A DNA stretch of 16,927 nucleotides from Bacillota bacterium (GCA_023457875.1 JAEXBC010000459.1:1-16927), one strand, 5' to 3'. Numbered from the stretch's first letter, positions 9,770 to 16,418 are shown. Translations and numbers: made by a program. Notes: generated by a model from the letters alone, not told the origin.

Positions 9770-9778
9770 TATCCTATG
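9770..9778 (-). promoter_or_regulatory. candidate sporulation-type (SigK-like) -10 box for the CotE-like gene
   Basis: CATAGGATA on the minus strand, 40 bases upstream of the start codon, fits the sigma-K -10 pattern CATAnnnTA. No matching -35 AC dinucleotide lies at the usual spacing. A CATATAGCA box slightly closer to the gene (around 9756-9764) is an alternative. The call rests mainly on the expected sporulation role. Confidence 0.25.
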
Positions 9779-9910
9779 TAAGTTGCCAGCGAAATACCTC
9801 ATTCTTATCCTATTCATCTAAAATCAGTAATATGATAGCTTTTTGAAGAAAGGCAAGTCTTAAAGCGTAACAGGATAGGTTGGAATACGCTAGAAGATAA
9901 AAATCGAAAT

Positions 9911-9945
9911 CATATAAAACTCATATAAACATATAAACATATAAA
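9911..9945. repeat. CATATAAA octamer repeat
   Basis: The octamer occurs at 9911-9918 and then three times back to back at 9922-9945. Degenerate copies (CACATAAA at 9954, TACATAAA near 9974) continue downstream. This may be simple slippage of AT-rich sequence. Confidence 0.7.
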
Positions 9946-10094
9946 ATGGAAGTCACATAAATAAGATAGAAGCTACATAAAGTGAAGAGATATAAAACAA
10001 ATTAATAAAATATAAATAATAAAACAGAATGAACCAAATATAGTTGTTGAATTTGTTGAAAGGTAAAAAGAAATGCTGCTATTAAAGAAGAAAA

Positions 10095-10193
10095 ATGGGG
10101 CTGTCTCATTAAGGAAGCAATATACAAGCTGTTATACTCATTATGAGTGAGCACAACAGCTTGTAAAATTTATCCTTAGTGAAACAGCCCCAT
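10095..10193 (-). terminator. htpG terminator within a nested 99-base palindrome
   Basis: The outer arms GGGGCTGTCTCATTAAGGA (10097-10115) and 10173-10191 pair along 19 positions with one mismatch and one G-U pair, and extend by AT/AT. The inner arms TACAAGCTGTT (10123-10133) and AACAGCTTGTA (10155-10165) pair perfectly. An innermost ACTCAT/ATGAGT hairpin lies at 10136-10148. On the minus strand the structure begins about 20 bases after the htpG stop and is followed by ATTTTTCTTCTTT, the layout of an intrinsic terminator. The nesting is more elaborate than termination needs; see findings. Confidence 0.75.
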
Positions 10194-10211
10194 AGGGAAA
10201 AGTGCAAAGGA

Positions 10212-12047
10212 CTAAATAATCATACCTAGCAATTGGTTGCTACGTTCTACGAATTGGTGCATATCATCAGCACTTAAGGCATGATTTGAGAGTCTTGCAA
10301 GGTCATATAAGTGTGCGCAAAGTAAAGACGTGGTTGCTTCATCTAATTCTTTTTGCATTAGTGTATTGATGAGCGGATGATTTTGGTTTAGAACCAAGGT
10401 TTCTTCATCTTCTGGAAGCGGCATATTCATTCCTTGCATTTGGTACATCTTCATCATTTCTTGCATACGTCTACTTTCTTCGGAAACAAGGAGGATAGAG
10501 GCCACACTTTGTGATTTTATATCTTCAACTGAAACCTTCAATTTATCATTAGAAAGTACTTTTTTAAATAAAGCACTTAATTTTTCTTCATGGGTTTTAT
10601 CTGTCGAAGAACCCTTTAATGCAGAAGAGAGATCTGCATCAATGCGAAGGAATTTAACGTCTTTATTTTGGTATTCCATATGAGAGATAAAGGGTGAATC
10701 AATGGAATGCTCAAGATAAACAGCACATAGCTCATTTTCTTTAAAAAGTTTGATGTACTGAGATTGAATAGCACGATCAGATACATAAAAAACTTTATTT
10801 TCGTGAGTGTCTTTGACACGCTTGAGGTATTCATTTAAAGTCAGATACGCATCATCTGTGGTCTTAAATAGAACATAATCTTTCATTTTGTCAAAGAACT
10901 TACTTTCTTTTAGACAGCCATATTTAATAAAGGGTGAAATATCATCCCAGAACTTCTTATAGTTTTCATTTTCATTCTTAGAAAGTGATATGAGTTTATC
11001 AGCAACTTTTTTTGTAATATAATCAGAGATTTTCTTTACAAAGCCATCATTTTGAAGCAAGCTACGTGATACATTCAGTGGTAAGTCAGGGCAGTCAATT
11101 AAACCCTTTAATAAAAGTAAAAACTCAGGAATAACTTCTTTGATGTTTTCTGCTACAAAAACTTGATTGTTGTAGAGCTTAATGCGACCTTCTATCGTCT
11201 CAAGCTCATGAGAAAGTTTTGGAAAATAAAGAATACCTTTGAGTCTAAAAGGATAATCCATATTTAGATGAATCCAAAAGAGTGGTTCATTAAAATCATG
11301 GAAGGTTTCACGATAAAAGGCCTTGTATTCTTCTTCTGTACATTCAGAAGGATTTTTTGCATAAAGAGGATTTGAGTTATTGATTGATTGTGGCTCAGCA
11401 TCCTCAGCTGGCTTATCAGCCTCTTCATCAATAACATAAATAGGTACAGGCATAAATGAGCAATACTTAACGATAGCTTCTTTTAAGGTGTAGAAGTCTA
11501 AGAAAGTACTACTTTCCTCGTTAATAAAGAGGGTAATGGTTGTACCACGTGTGGTTCTAGAACTTTCAGAAAGCTCATAGGTGGTTCCACCATCACAGGT
11601 CCATTTAATGGCAGTATGATCTTTGTAAGATAAGGTATCGATCGCAACTTGCTCAGCCACCATGAAGGCAGAGTAGAAACCAAGACCGAAGTGACCAATA
11701 ATTTGATCCTGGTCCATTTTATCTTTATATTGTGCTAAAAAGTCTTCAGCTCCTGAAAAGGCGATTTGAGTAATATATTTTTCGATTTCTTCTTCTGTCA
11801 TACCAATTCCATTATCAGAGAAGGTAAGTGTTTTATTTGTTTTATTTAAGGTAACAGTTACCTTAAAGGGTTCATTGAGATTGTCTGTAGCCTCGCCAAT
11901 ATCACAGAGCTTCTTAAATTTTAAGATTGCATCGCAAGCATTTGAAATAAGTTCACGAGTGAAAATATCATGATCAGAGTAAAGCCATTTTTTAATAATG
12001 GGGAAAATATTTTCACTATGAATAGATAAGTTACCTTGTTTAGACAT
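10212..12047 (-). CDS. htpG: Molecular chaperone HtpG (bacterial Hsp90)
   Basis: HtpG is the ATP-dependent cytosolic Hsp90 homodimer that remodels and protects client proteins under stress. The 611-residue length is normal. The N-terminal GHKL ATPase is complete: E32-LIS-N36-AC-D39 (catalytic Glu and Mg-binding Asn), D78-NGIGM, GHFGLGFYSAF (118-128) and GTTITLF. The middle domain carries the ATP-contacting arginine R328 in LNVSRSLLQ. The C-terminal dimerisation part is present and the acidic linker near 220 is short, as in bacteria. The start ATG has AAGGAGGA seven bases upstream. The gene stands alone with two promoter candidates. I found no CIRCE (HrcA) inverted repeat and no CtsR heptads upstream, so its heat-shock control, if any, uses another route. 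Confidence 0.97.
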   Translation of the reverse strand: MSKQGNLSIHSENIFPIIKKWLYSDHDIFTRELISNACDAILKFKKLCDIGEATDNLNEPFKVTVTLNKTNKTLTFSDNGIGMTEEEIEKYITQIAFSGAEDFLAQYKDKMDQDQIIGHFGLGFYSAFMVAEQVAIDTLSYKDHTAIKWTCDGGTTYELSESSRTTRGTTITLFINEESSTFLDFYTLKEAIVKYCSFMPVPIYVIDEEADKPAEDAEPQSINNSNPLYAKNPSECTEEEYKAFYRETFHDFNEPLFWIHLNMDYPFRLKGILYFPKLSHELETIEGRIKLYNNQVFVAENIKEVIPEFLLLLKGLIDCPDLPLNVSRSLLQNDGFVKKISDYITKKVADKLISLSKNENENYKKFWDDISPFIKYGCLKESKFFDKMKDYVLFKTTDDAYLTLNEYLKRVKDTHENKVFYVSDRAIQSQYIKLFKENELCAVYLEHSIDSPFISHMEYQNKDVKFLRIDADLSSALKGSSTDKTHEEKLSALFKKVLSNDKLKVSVEDIKSQSVASILLVSEESRRMQEMMKMYQMQGMNMPLPEDEETLVLNQNHPLINTLMQKELDEATTSLLCAHLYDLARLSNHALSADDMHQFVERSNQLLGMII

Positions 12048-12088
12048 AGAAAGGTCCTCCTTAGTGTAAAAAATATTTTTTGTAACTC

Positions 12089-12094
12089 ATTATA
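12089..12094 (-). promoter_or_regulatory. proximal htpG promoter -10 box
   Basis: A perfect TATAAT on the minus strand, 41 bases upstream of the htpG start, would give a leader of about 35 bases. The -35 region is poor: TAGACA lies at 21-base spacing and nothing good at 17. It may need an activator or be secondary to the distal promoter. Confidence 0.45.
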
Positions 12095-12244
12095 GAACGT
12101 GGGCTTAGTCATAATTGTCTATTAGTAGAAATAAGCATATGAGATATTACGTTAAAATAAATTAATGGACTAACCAGTCTGTCTATAAATGAAGTTACGT
12201 AAAAAGTATAATGAAAACATTTGAAGAAAATATAACGCAAATAT

Positions 12245-12272
12245 ATTATCGTGATGTTTTGGAAAATGTCAA
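12245..12272 (-). promoter_or_regulatory. distal htpG promoter (sigma-A type)
   Basis: A perfect TTGACA (12272-12267) is separated by 16 bases from GATAAT (12250-12245) on the minus strand. It lies after the stop of the small membrane peptide and before htpG, so htpG is its only downstream gene. It would produce a leader of about 190 bases. Confidence 0.6.
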
Positions 12273-12309
12273 GAGGGTTTATAAGGCGTAGACTTTCTTC
12301 AAACTTGTA

Positions 12310-12483
12310 TTAAGAACGGGTATGACGGCTAGTATAGATTAAGCCGCTTGTGCAGAGTAATATAGCAACGACGGATATTATAGTAAGTAGCGTATGATGT
12401 AATACAAAAAAAGACGTTAAGAATTGTATGACGCACATTACTAAAAGCAAAATAAAGCTTAATTGTAATTTGTTATAATTCAT
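12310..12483 (-). CDS. small two-helix membrane peptide, 57 residues
   Basis: This gene is below usual length cut-offs. AAGGAG at 12492-12497 is eight bases before the ATG, as strong as the sites of the known genes here. The product begins MNYNKLQ, has one hydrophobic segment at about residues 8-27 and a second at about 32-50, joined by a short HHT turn, and ends in a basic tail (SRHTRS). This is the profile of a small integral membrane protein with both ends inside. I recognise no family. It lies between the DUF5721-like gene and htpG with its own weak promoter candidate, so it need not belong to either unit. Alternatives are a membrane-acting toxin-like peptide or a chance frame, but the good ribosome site and uninterrupted hydrophobic pattern argue for a real gene. 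Confidence 0.65.
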   Translation of the reverse strand: MNYNKLQLSFILLLVMCVIQFLTSFFVLHHTLLTIISVVAILLCTSGLIYTSRHTRS

Positions 12484-12520
12484 TTTAGAAACTCCTTATA
12501 TAGAGATGAAACATAGAGAA

Positions 12521-12550
12521 AATACACCCTAAAGAAACTCACTGTGTATT
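12521..12550 (-). other. hairpin in the leader of the small membrane peptide
   Basis: AATACAC (12521-12527) pairs with GTGTATT (12544-12550) around a 16-base loop. The minus-strand side is followed by a mixed T/C tract, so it could be a weak terminator for the truA unit or a leader structure. The stem is short. Confidence 0.3.
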
Positions 12551-12557
12551 ATTTTTC

Positions 12558-12585
12558 ATTATTGTAGTTTGATGGGTAGTTGCAA
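12558..12585 (-). promoter_or_regulatory. candidate promoter for the small membrane peptide
   Basis: TTGCAA (12585-12580), a 16-base spacer, then AATAAT (12563-12558) on the minus strand, starting just after the stop of the upstream gene. Transcription would start near 12551, so the following hairpin at 12521-12550 lies in the leader. Confidence 0.35.
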
Positions 12586-12591
12586 AAGTTA

Positions 12592-13053
12592 CTAAATAAA
12601 CTGATGTTTAAATAAGAAATCTTGAATCTTTTTATCCCACAATGCATCAGCAGACTTATCCATGGTAAAATTTTTGTAGGCTACACCTGTACTGCAAGTG
12701 GTTTGATTATCTTTAAAGGTAATGTTGAGATAGAAGGTAGAAGCATCCAAGGAAAGCGCAGCTGTCTTTTCTAAGTTCGTAGAAAGTACAAATTTAAAAT
12801 AAGTTGGAAGCTTAGTACCCTTTATGAGTGCATAAACATAATGACGCATTTCGCCCCAAGTAAGATATTCACTAAGATGTTTTCTCATGTCTTCATCAAT
12901 ATCTTCAAAGTATGGTGCATTACGTCTACCATCGACTATGGTCTTAAAGGCTGTATGTGTTAGGATTTCTCGAACTTCAAAGGCATCGAATAAATCCGTT
13001 CTTAAAAGACTAGCCATAAAATCCTTTCGATTAGAAATATCAAAAGACTGCAT
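12592..13053 (-). CDS. DUF5721-like protein of unknown function, in operon with truA
   Basis: A 153-residue soluble protein without signal peptide or membrane segment. It opens MQSFDISNRKDFMASLLRTDLFDAF; a WGEMRHYVYALIKG segment lies mid-protein, followed by alternating strands (PTYFKFVLS, STFYLNITF). The layout resembles the DUF5721 family that I associate with Lachnospiraceae, where it is uncharacterised; this assignment is from memory. The start is the ATG at 13053 with AAAGGGGAT at 13059-13067. An upstream in-frame start would run into truA. The gap to the truA stop is 14 bases, so the two genes should share a transcript. That may hint at a link to tRNA or translation but proves nothing. 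Confidence 0.7.
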   Translation of the reverse strand: MQSFDISNRKDFMASLLRTDLFDAFEVREILTHTAFKTIVDGRRNAPYFEDIDEDMRKHLSEYLTWGEMRHYVYALIKGTKLPTYFKFVLSTNLEKTAALSLDASTFYLNITFKDNQTTCSTGVAYKNFTMDKSADALWDKKIQDFLFKHQFI

Positions 13054-13067
13054 AAAGATCCCCTTTA

Positions 13068-13808
13068 CTAATAATATACTTTTTCCATACATAAGCCATG
13101 GGCTGGAGCCGTTGGGCCAGCTAGGCTTCTATCCTTGCTCTCCAGTAAGGTGAGCATACTTTCTGGCGCTCTTTTACCTTGGCCTACTTCAATGAGTGTC
13201 CCTGTTAGAATACGCACCATATGGTGTAAAAAGCCATTTCCTTCATAAGCCAGTAGGATTTTACCATCCACCTTTTGGATGTCAATATCAAACAAGTGAC
13301 GCATTGTAGATTTATTTTTTCCATTTAAAGAGGTAAAAGACTTAAAATCATGAAAGCCAGTCAGGTAAGTAGCTGCAGCTCTCATAAGCTCTATGTCTAA
13401 CGTTTCTTTAATGTGATAAGCATATTTAATAGAGAAGGGATCTGCAAAAAAATTGTTATCAATTGTATAAACATAGCGTTTACGAAGAACCTTATAACGA
13501 GAGTGAAAACGAAGGGATGCAATGCCTAAGTCTAATATTGCAATATCTTGTGGAAGATACTGACTTAAATAGCTCAGAATCTTTTCTACAGGAATAAAAC
13601 CCTCGGTATGAAAATTACACACCTGACCGTGGGCGTGTACACCTGCATCTGTTCGACCAGAACCAATAATTTGGACTTCTTCATCAAAAAGCCGAGTCAG
13701 TACATTTTCAAGCTTACCTTGTATTGTTTTTTCTGGATGTTTGGTTTGCTTTTGAAAACCATTGTATTTAGAGCCATCATAGGCAATAGTCATTTTATAA
13801 TTTGTCAT
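13068..13808 (-). CDS. truA: tRNA pseudouridine(38-40) synthase TruA
   Basis: TruA isomerises uridines 38-40 in the anticodon stem-loop of many tRNAs. The product is 246 residues, usual for the family. It starts with the YKMTIAYDGSKYNGFQKQ strand that opens TruA proteins. The catalytic aspartate is D54 in GSGRTDAGVHA. The later signature FLHHMVRILTGTLIEVG is intact. The ATG at 13808 is chosen because the conserved domain begins four residues later and AGAGG lies just upstream; an earlier in-frame start would overlap the promoter. Many clostridia carry truA after the ribosomal protein and ECF transporter genes; here it is detached and leads its own pair. Confidence 0.95.
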   Translation of the reverse strand: MTNYKMTIAYDGSKYNGFQKQTKHPEKTIQGKLENVLTRLFDEEVQIIGSGRTDAGVHAHGQVCNFHTEGFIPVEKILSYLSQYLPQDIAILDLGIASLRFHSRYKVLRKRYVYTIDNNFFADPFSIKYAYHIKETLDIELMRAAATYLTGFHDFKSFTSLNGKNKSTMRHLFDIDIQKVDGKILLAYEGNGFLHHMVRILTGTLIEVGQGKRAPESMLTLLESKDRSLAGPTAPAHGLCMEKVYY

Positions 13809-13838
13809 AACAACCTCTTTTTGTATGTGTTTTAGCAT

Positions 13839-13847
13839 AGTATACCA
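13839..13847 (-). promoter_or_regulatory. truA promoter, extended -10
   Basis: TGGTATACT on the minus strand is an extended -10 box (TGn plus TATACT) about 30 bases before the truA start. No strong -35 is visible, which is common for extended -10 promoters. Confidence 0.45.
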
Positions 13848-14045
13848 CAATTAACCAGTAAGCGTAACCTTATTCTATGATGTAACCACAAGGTATACAC
13901 CTCTTGCTTTAAATATGAACAAAAATCTTAAAATATAAACAAATATACAAAAAATAGTTGGATTTACTTTTTTACATCCAATGGTTAGCTATAAATTTAA
14001 AACGAGCTATTTCGACATGAATTGCAGTTAAAAGCCTTAGGTGGC

Positions 14046-14074
14046 TTGACCAATATTATGAAATAAAGTAAAAT
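14046..14074 (+). promoter_or_regulatory. promoter of the purine permease gene
   Basis: TTGACC (14046-14051), a 17-base spacer, then TAAAAT (14069-14074). Transcription should start near 14081, giving a 40-base leader. An AAGCC/GGCTT dyad (14033-14047) touches the -35 box. The in-frame ATG at 14073 lies inside the -10 box and so cannot be the start. Confidence 0.6.
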
Positions 14075-14120
14075 GCAGATTGAGAAGTTTAAAAAATACA
14101 TTATTCAATGGAGGGTAAAA

Positions 14121-15497
14121 ATGGAGTTCTTTAAGCTTAAAGAAAACGGAACAACTGTTAAAAAGGAAGTAATTGCAGGTATTACCACATTTATGACGAT
14201 GGCCTATATTTTAGCTGTCAACCCACAGATTTTAAGCGCAACAGGTATGAATGCTAATGGTGTATTTGTAGCGACTATTATTTCCTCTGTTATTGGTACA
14301 GTAGCAATGGCACTCTTAGCAAACTATCCTTTTGCATTAGCACCAGGTATGGGACTCAATGCTTTCTTTGCTTTTTCAGTCGTATTAGGAATGGGATATT
14401 CTTGGCAATGGGCATTAGCAGCTGTATTTGCGGAAGGTGTTATTTTTATCTTATTAACCCTTTGCAATGTACGTGAGGCTCTTTTTAATGCAATTCCTAA
14501 ATGCATGAAGGCTTCTGTAAGTGCTGGTATTGGTTTATTTATAGCATTTATCGGTTTAAAAGAAGCACATATTATTGTAGATGAACCAACTACTTTTGTT
14601 ACGCTAGGAGATATGTTATCACCACAGGCTGTTCTATGTATGGTGGGAGTATTTATCACTGTAGCATTAATGAAAAAGAATGTAAAAGGTGCAGTATTAC
14701 TAGGTATATTAAGTACATATATATTGGGTATTCTTGCACAGCTGATTGGTTGGTATCAAGTAGATGTTGAAGCAGGTGTTTATTCACTTATTCCAAGTTT
14801 TCAAGGTCAGGGCGCGCTATTTTCTGGTTTAGGAGAAGTAGCCTTTAAATTCCCTAGTCTTCAAGAAATCATGTGTAGTCCAAAAAGTATTTTAAGCTTT
14901 GTATTAGTTTTATTTACCTTCTTATTTGTTGATATCTTTGATACATTAGGAACATTAATGGGTGTATCTCAAAAAGCAGGGTATCTTAATGAAAAAGGTG
15001 AATTACCTCGTATTAAACAAGCTTTCCTTGCGGATGCAATTGGAACAGTAGCAGGATCACTTTTAGGAACGTCAACTGTAACAACCTTTGTTGAAAGTTC
15101 AGCAGGTGTTATGGAAGGTGGACGTACAGGACTTACAAGTATTGTAACAGCTATTTGTTTTGCACTTGCTTTATTTTTATCACCTATTTTCTTAGCTATT
15201 CCAGGATTTGCAACAGCTCCAGCATTGATTGTTGTAGGTGTGTTGATGCTCGATAGTATTGTGAAGGTAGACTTTTCAGATATTACAGAAGCACTTCCAG
15301 CATTTTTAACAATGGTCATGATGCCATTCGTTTATAGTATTTCTGAAGGTATTGTCTTTGGAGGTATCTCTTATGTGGTTGTTAAACTATTATCTGGAAA
15401 AGGAAAAGAAATAAGCCTATTGATGTATGTATTAGTCATTTTATTTGCTATAAAACTTGTGGTAGCATCGCCTACCTTTTCAGCTATATTAGGATAA
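14121..15497 (+). CDS. NCS2-family purine permease (PbuG/AzgA type)
   Basis: A 458-residue polytopic membrane transporter of the AzgA branch of NCS2, which imports adenine, guanine or hypoxanthine with protons. Signatures seen in order: KKEVIAGITTFMTMAYILAVNP at the N-terminus (split here only by reading), PFALAPGMGLNAFFAF, a central DIFDTLGTLMGV with the acidic substrate-binding region, then STVTTFVESSAGVMEGGRTG. Hydrophobic segments suggest 12 or more helices. The ATG at 14121 has GGAGGG at 14110-14115 and places the start 11 residues before the conserved block. It is transcribed alone, with its own promoter and terminator. No purine riboswitch was found, unlike many purine permease genes of low-GC bacteria. 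Base preference cannot be read from sequence. Confidence 0.93.
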   Translation: MEFFKLKENGTTVKKEVIAGITTFMTMAYILAVNPQILSATGMNANGVFVATIISSVIGTVAMALLANYPFALAPGMGLNAFFAFSVVLGMGYSWQWALAAVFAEGVIFILLTLCNVREALFNAIPKCMKASVSAGIGLFIAFIGLKEAHIIVDEPTTFVTLGDMLSPQAVLCMVGVFITVALMKKNVKGAVLLGILSTYILGILAQLIGWYQVDVEAGVYSLIPSFQGQGALFSGLGEVAFKFPSLQEIMCSPKSILSFVLVLFTFLFVDIFDTLGTLMGVSQKAGYLNEKGELPRIKQAFLADAIGTVAGSLLGTSTVTTFVESSAGVMEGGRTGLTSIVTAICFALALFLSPIFLAIPGFATAPALIVVGVLMLDSIVKVDFSDITEALPAFLTMVMMPFVYSISEGIVFGGISYVVVKLLSGKGKEISLLMYVLVILFAIKLVVASPTFSAILG

Positions 15498-15529
15498 AGC
15501 TATTTAAGAAATATCAATTTCTAATAGCT
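15498..15529 (+). other. hairpin directly after the permease stop codon
   Basis: AGCTATT plus AGAAAT (15498-15504, 15507-15512) pair with ATTTCT plus AATAGCT (15517-15529) around an ATCA loop, with a 2-base bulge. No U-tract follows, so it is not a classical terminator; it could protect the 3' end of the message. Confidence 0.55.
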
Positions 15530-15572
15530 GATAGGTAAGAAGAACTTATAAGTCACATAACAAGCATATAAC

Positions 15573-15622
15573 ATGGCCGCTTGGCACTTAAAAATACTTA
15601 AGTGACCAAGCGGTCATTTTGT
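15573..15622 (+). terminator. Rho-independent terminator of the permease gene
   Basis: ATGGCCGCTTGGCACTTAA (15573-15591) pairs with 15598-15617 with one bulged base and one non-Watson-Crick pair. The loop is six bases, followed by TTTGTT. Confidence 0.85.
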
Positions 15623-15703
15623 TAAGAAAAAGAAATAAGTGGTCGATATATAAAGCGTGTGGCCTATGCTTTTTATTGAAATAAATTAAAAATAGAAAGA
15701 AAT

Positions 15704-15732
15704 TTGTGTTTTTAAAATCGCCATGATAAAAT
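15704..15732 (+). promoter_or_regulatory. candidate promoter of the PemK/MazF-like gene
   Basis: TTGTGT (15704-15709), a 17-base spacer, then TAAAAT (15727-15732) preceded by TGA, making an extended -10. It lies between the permease terminator and the gene. Confidence 0.45.
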
Positions 15733-15772
15733 AAAATTGTTAAGCTAATATTTATAGAGAAGGGGGATGAAC

Positions 15773-16291
15773 GTGAGTAATGAGGAATTTATGCTAACGA
15801 TTATGGAAGAGTTCAACAGCATAAAGAATTACGAGCAAAAACGGGGTTTTCTTGAAGATTTAAATTATCATATTGGGCAAATCAAATACTTTTATGATGA
15901 GCTAACACCCAATCAGACAGGTGATCCATCAACTACTTTTTATAGACCGAAGCAATCACCCAAAGTACATCAAATAGCGTATTTTAATTTGACTCGGGGA
16001 TTTCCTAAGGAACTATATGGAGGCCATTGGTGTTATGTTTTTAAATCTTTTAAAACCAAATTCGTAATTATACCAACTACATCTGTTAAGGTGGATTCTT
16101 TACCACCTGATAAGGAATTTCAGATGGATATTGAAGTAAAGAATTTCACCAACCATTACATAACCAGGCTACAAATTGGAGATATGAGAACTGTTGACAT
16201 TCAAAGGCTATACTGTGCCAAAGGATTTTATGATGTAACCACAGATAGGCAACTCATTGTAGACACCGTGAGCAGAATCTTATTAGAGTAA
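15773..16291 (+). CDS. PemK/MazF-superfamily protein with N-terminal helical extension, no antitoxin partner
   Basis: A 172-residue protein. Residues about 2-45 are a charged, probably helical extension. From about 63 it matches the PemK/MazF beta-barrel in outline: HQIAYFNLTRGFPKELYGG, a VIIPTTS strand (98-104) and RLQIGDMRTVDIQRL (132-146). MazF toxins are sequence-specific mRNA ribonucleases. The usual GGxRP arginine is not seen: the site reads G83-G84-H85-W86-C. T102/T103 could match the second catalytic position. There is no antitoxin gene on either side, so it may be a regulator or inactive relative rather than a toxin. The GTG at 15773 is chosen because GGGGG (15762-15766) is six bases upstream; the ATG at 15767 would have no spacing at all. 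Confidence 0.75.
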   Translation: MSNEEFMLTIMEEFNSIKNYEQKRGFLEDLNYHIGQIKYFYDELTPNQTGDPSTTFYRPKQSPKVHQIAYFNLTRGFPKELYGGHWCYVFKSFKTKFVIIPTTSVKVDSLPPDKEFQMDIEVKNFTNHYITRLQIGDMRTVDIQRLYCAKGFYDVTTDRQLIVDTVSRILLE

Positions 16292-16335
16292 TATGTTTAA
16301 TATAAAAGTAAAGCTATTTTTTTACATTAATATGG

Positions 16336-16386
16336 ATGATGCTGAAAGCTACTTAATTTTAAGTAGCTTTTTATGCATCATTTTTT
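16336..16386 (+). terminator. Rho-independent terminator of the PemK/MazF-like gene
   Basis: A perfect 12-base stem AAAGCTACTTAA (16345-16356) with 16359-16370 sits inside a second stem ATGATGC (16336-16342) with GCATCAT (16375-16381). Six Ts follow. Confidence 0.88.
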
Positions 16387-16399
16387 GGGTAGCTGGTTG

Positions 16400-16418
16400 T
16401 TTTCAGTTGCTTTTCAGT
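16400..16418 (+). promoter_or_regulatory. tandem TTTTCAGT octamers upstream of the htrA-like gene
   Basis: TTTTCAGT occurs at 16400-16407 and 16411-16418, exactly 11 bases apart, or one helical turn, on the same face. They end about 78 bases before the start codon, just upstream of a weak promoter candidate (TTCAAA, 17 bases, TTTTAT at 16424-16452). Bacillus subtilis htrA genes have reiterated TTTTCATA/TTTTCACA octamers tied to the CssRS stress system, as I recall. Confidence 0.4.

Larger units (their letters stand above)
9731..10094. other. AT-rich non-coding stretch between the CotE-like gene and the htpG terminator
   Basis: No open reading frame with a usable ribosome binding site was found on either strand. 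The right part (9901-10030) is very AT-rich and holds the short tandem repeat listed separately. The left part holds the leader of the CotE-like gene. Confidence 0.6.
13809..14120. other. divergent intergenic region between truA and the purine permease
   Basis: It holds the truA promoter on the left and the permease promoter on the right. Between them is AT-rich sequence with one small dyad, TTGGAT (13958-13963) and ATCCAA (13976-13981). I looked for a purine riboswitch and saw none; no credible small gene either. Confidence 0.6.

Noticed and set aside
10073..10150. 25-codon frame on the + strand running into the palindrome
   Set aside because: No ribosome site, and most of its codons come from the terminator arms.
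12207..12212. Perfect TATAAT on the + strand
   Set aside because: No gene on the + strand downstream for almost 2 kb and no -35 box at the right distance; expected by chance in such AT-rich sequence.
12211..12291. 26-codon frame on the + strand upstream of htpG
   Set aside because: It has no Shine-Dalgarno sequence, and it overlaps the distal htpG promoter on the other strand.
12048..12300. CIRCE or CtsR operator before htpG
   Set aside because: No TTAGCACTC/GAGTGCTAA inverted repeat and no GGTCAAA heptads were seen on either strand.
13860..14120. Possible purine riboswitch before the permease
   Set aside because: The conserved three-way junction core was not found, and the mapped promoter leaves only about 40 bases of leader.
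14324..15319. Two long antisense frames (111 and 116 codons) inside the permease gene
   Set aside because: They mirror the codon pattern of the permease, have no ribosome sites and resemble no protein.
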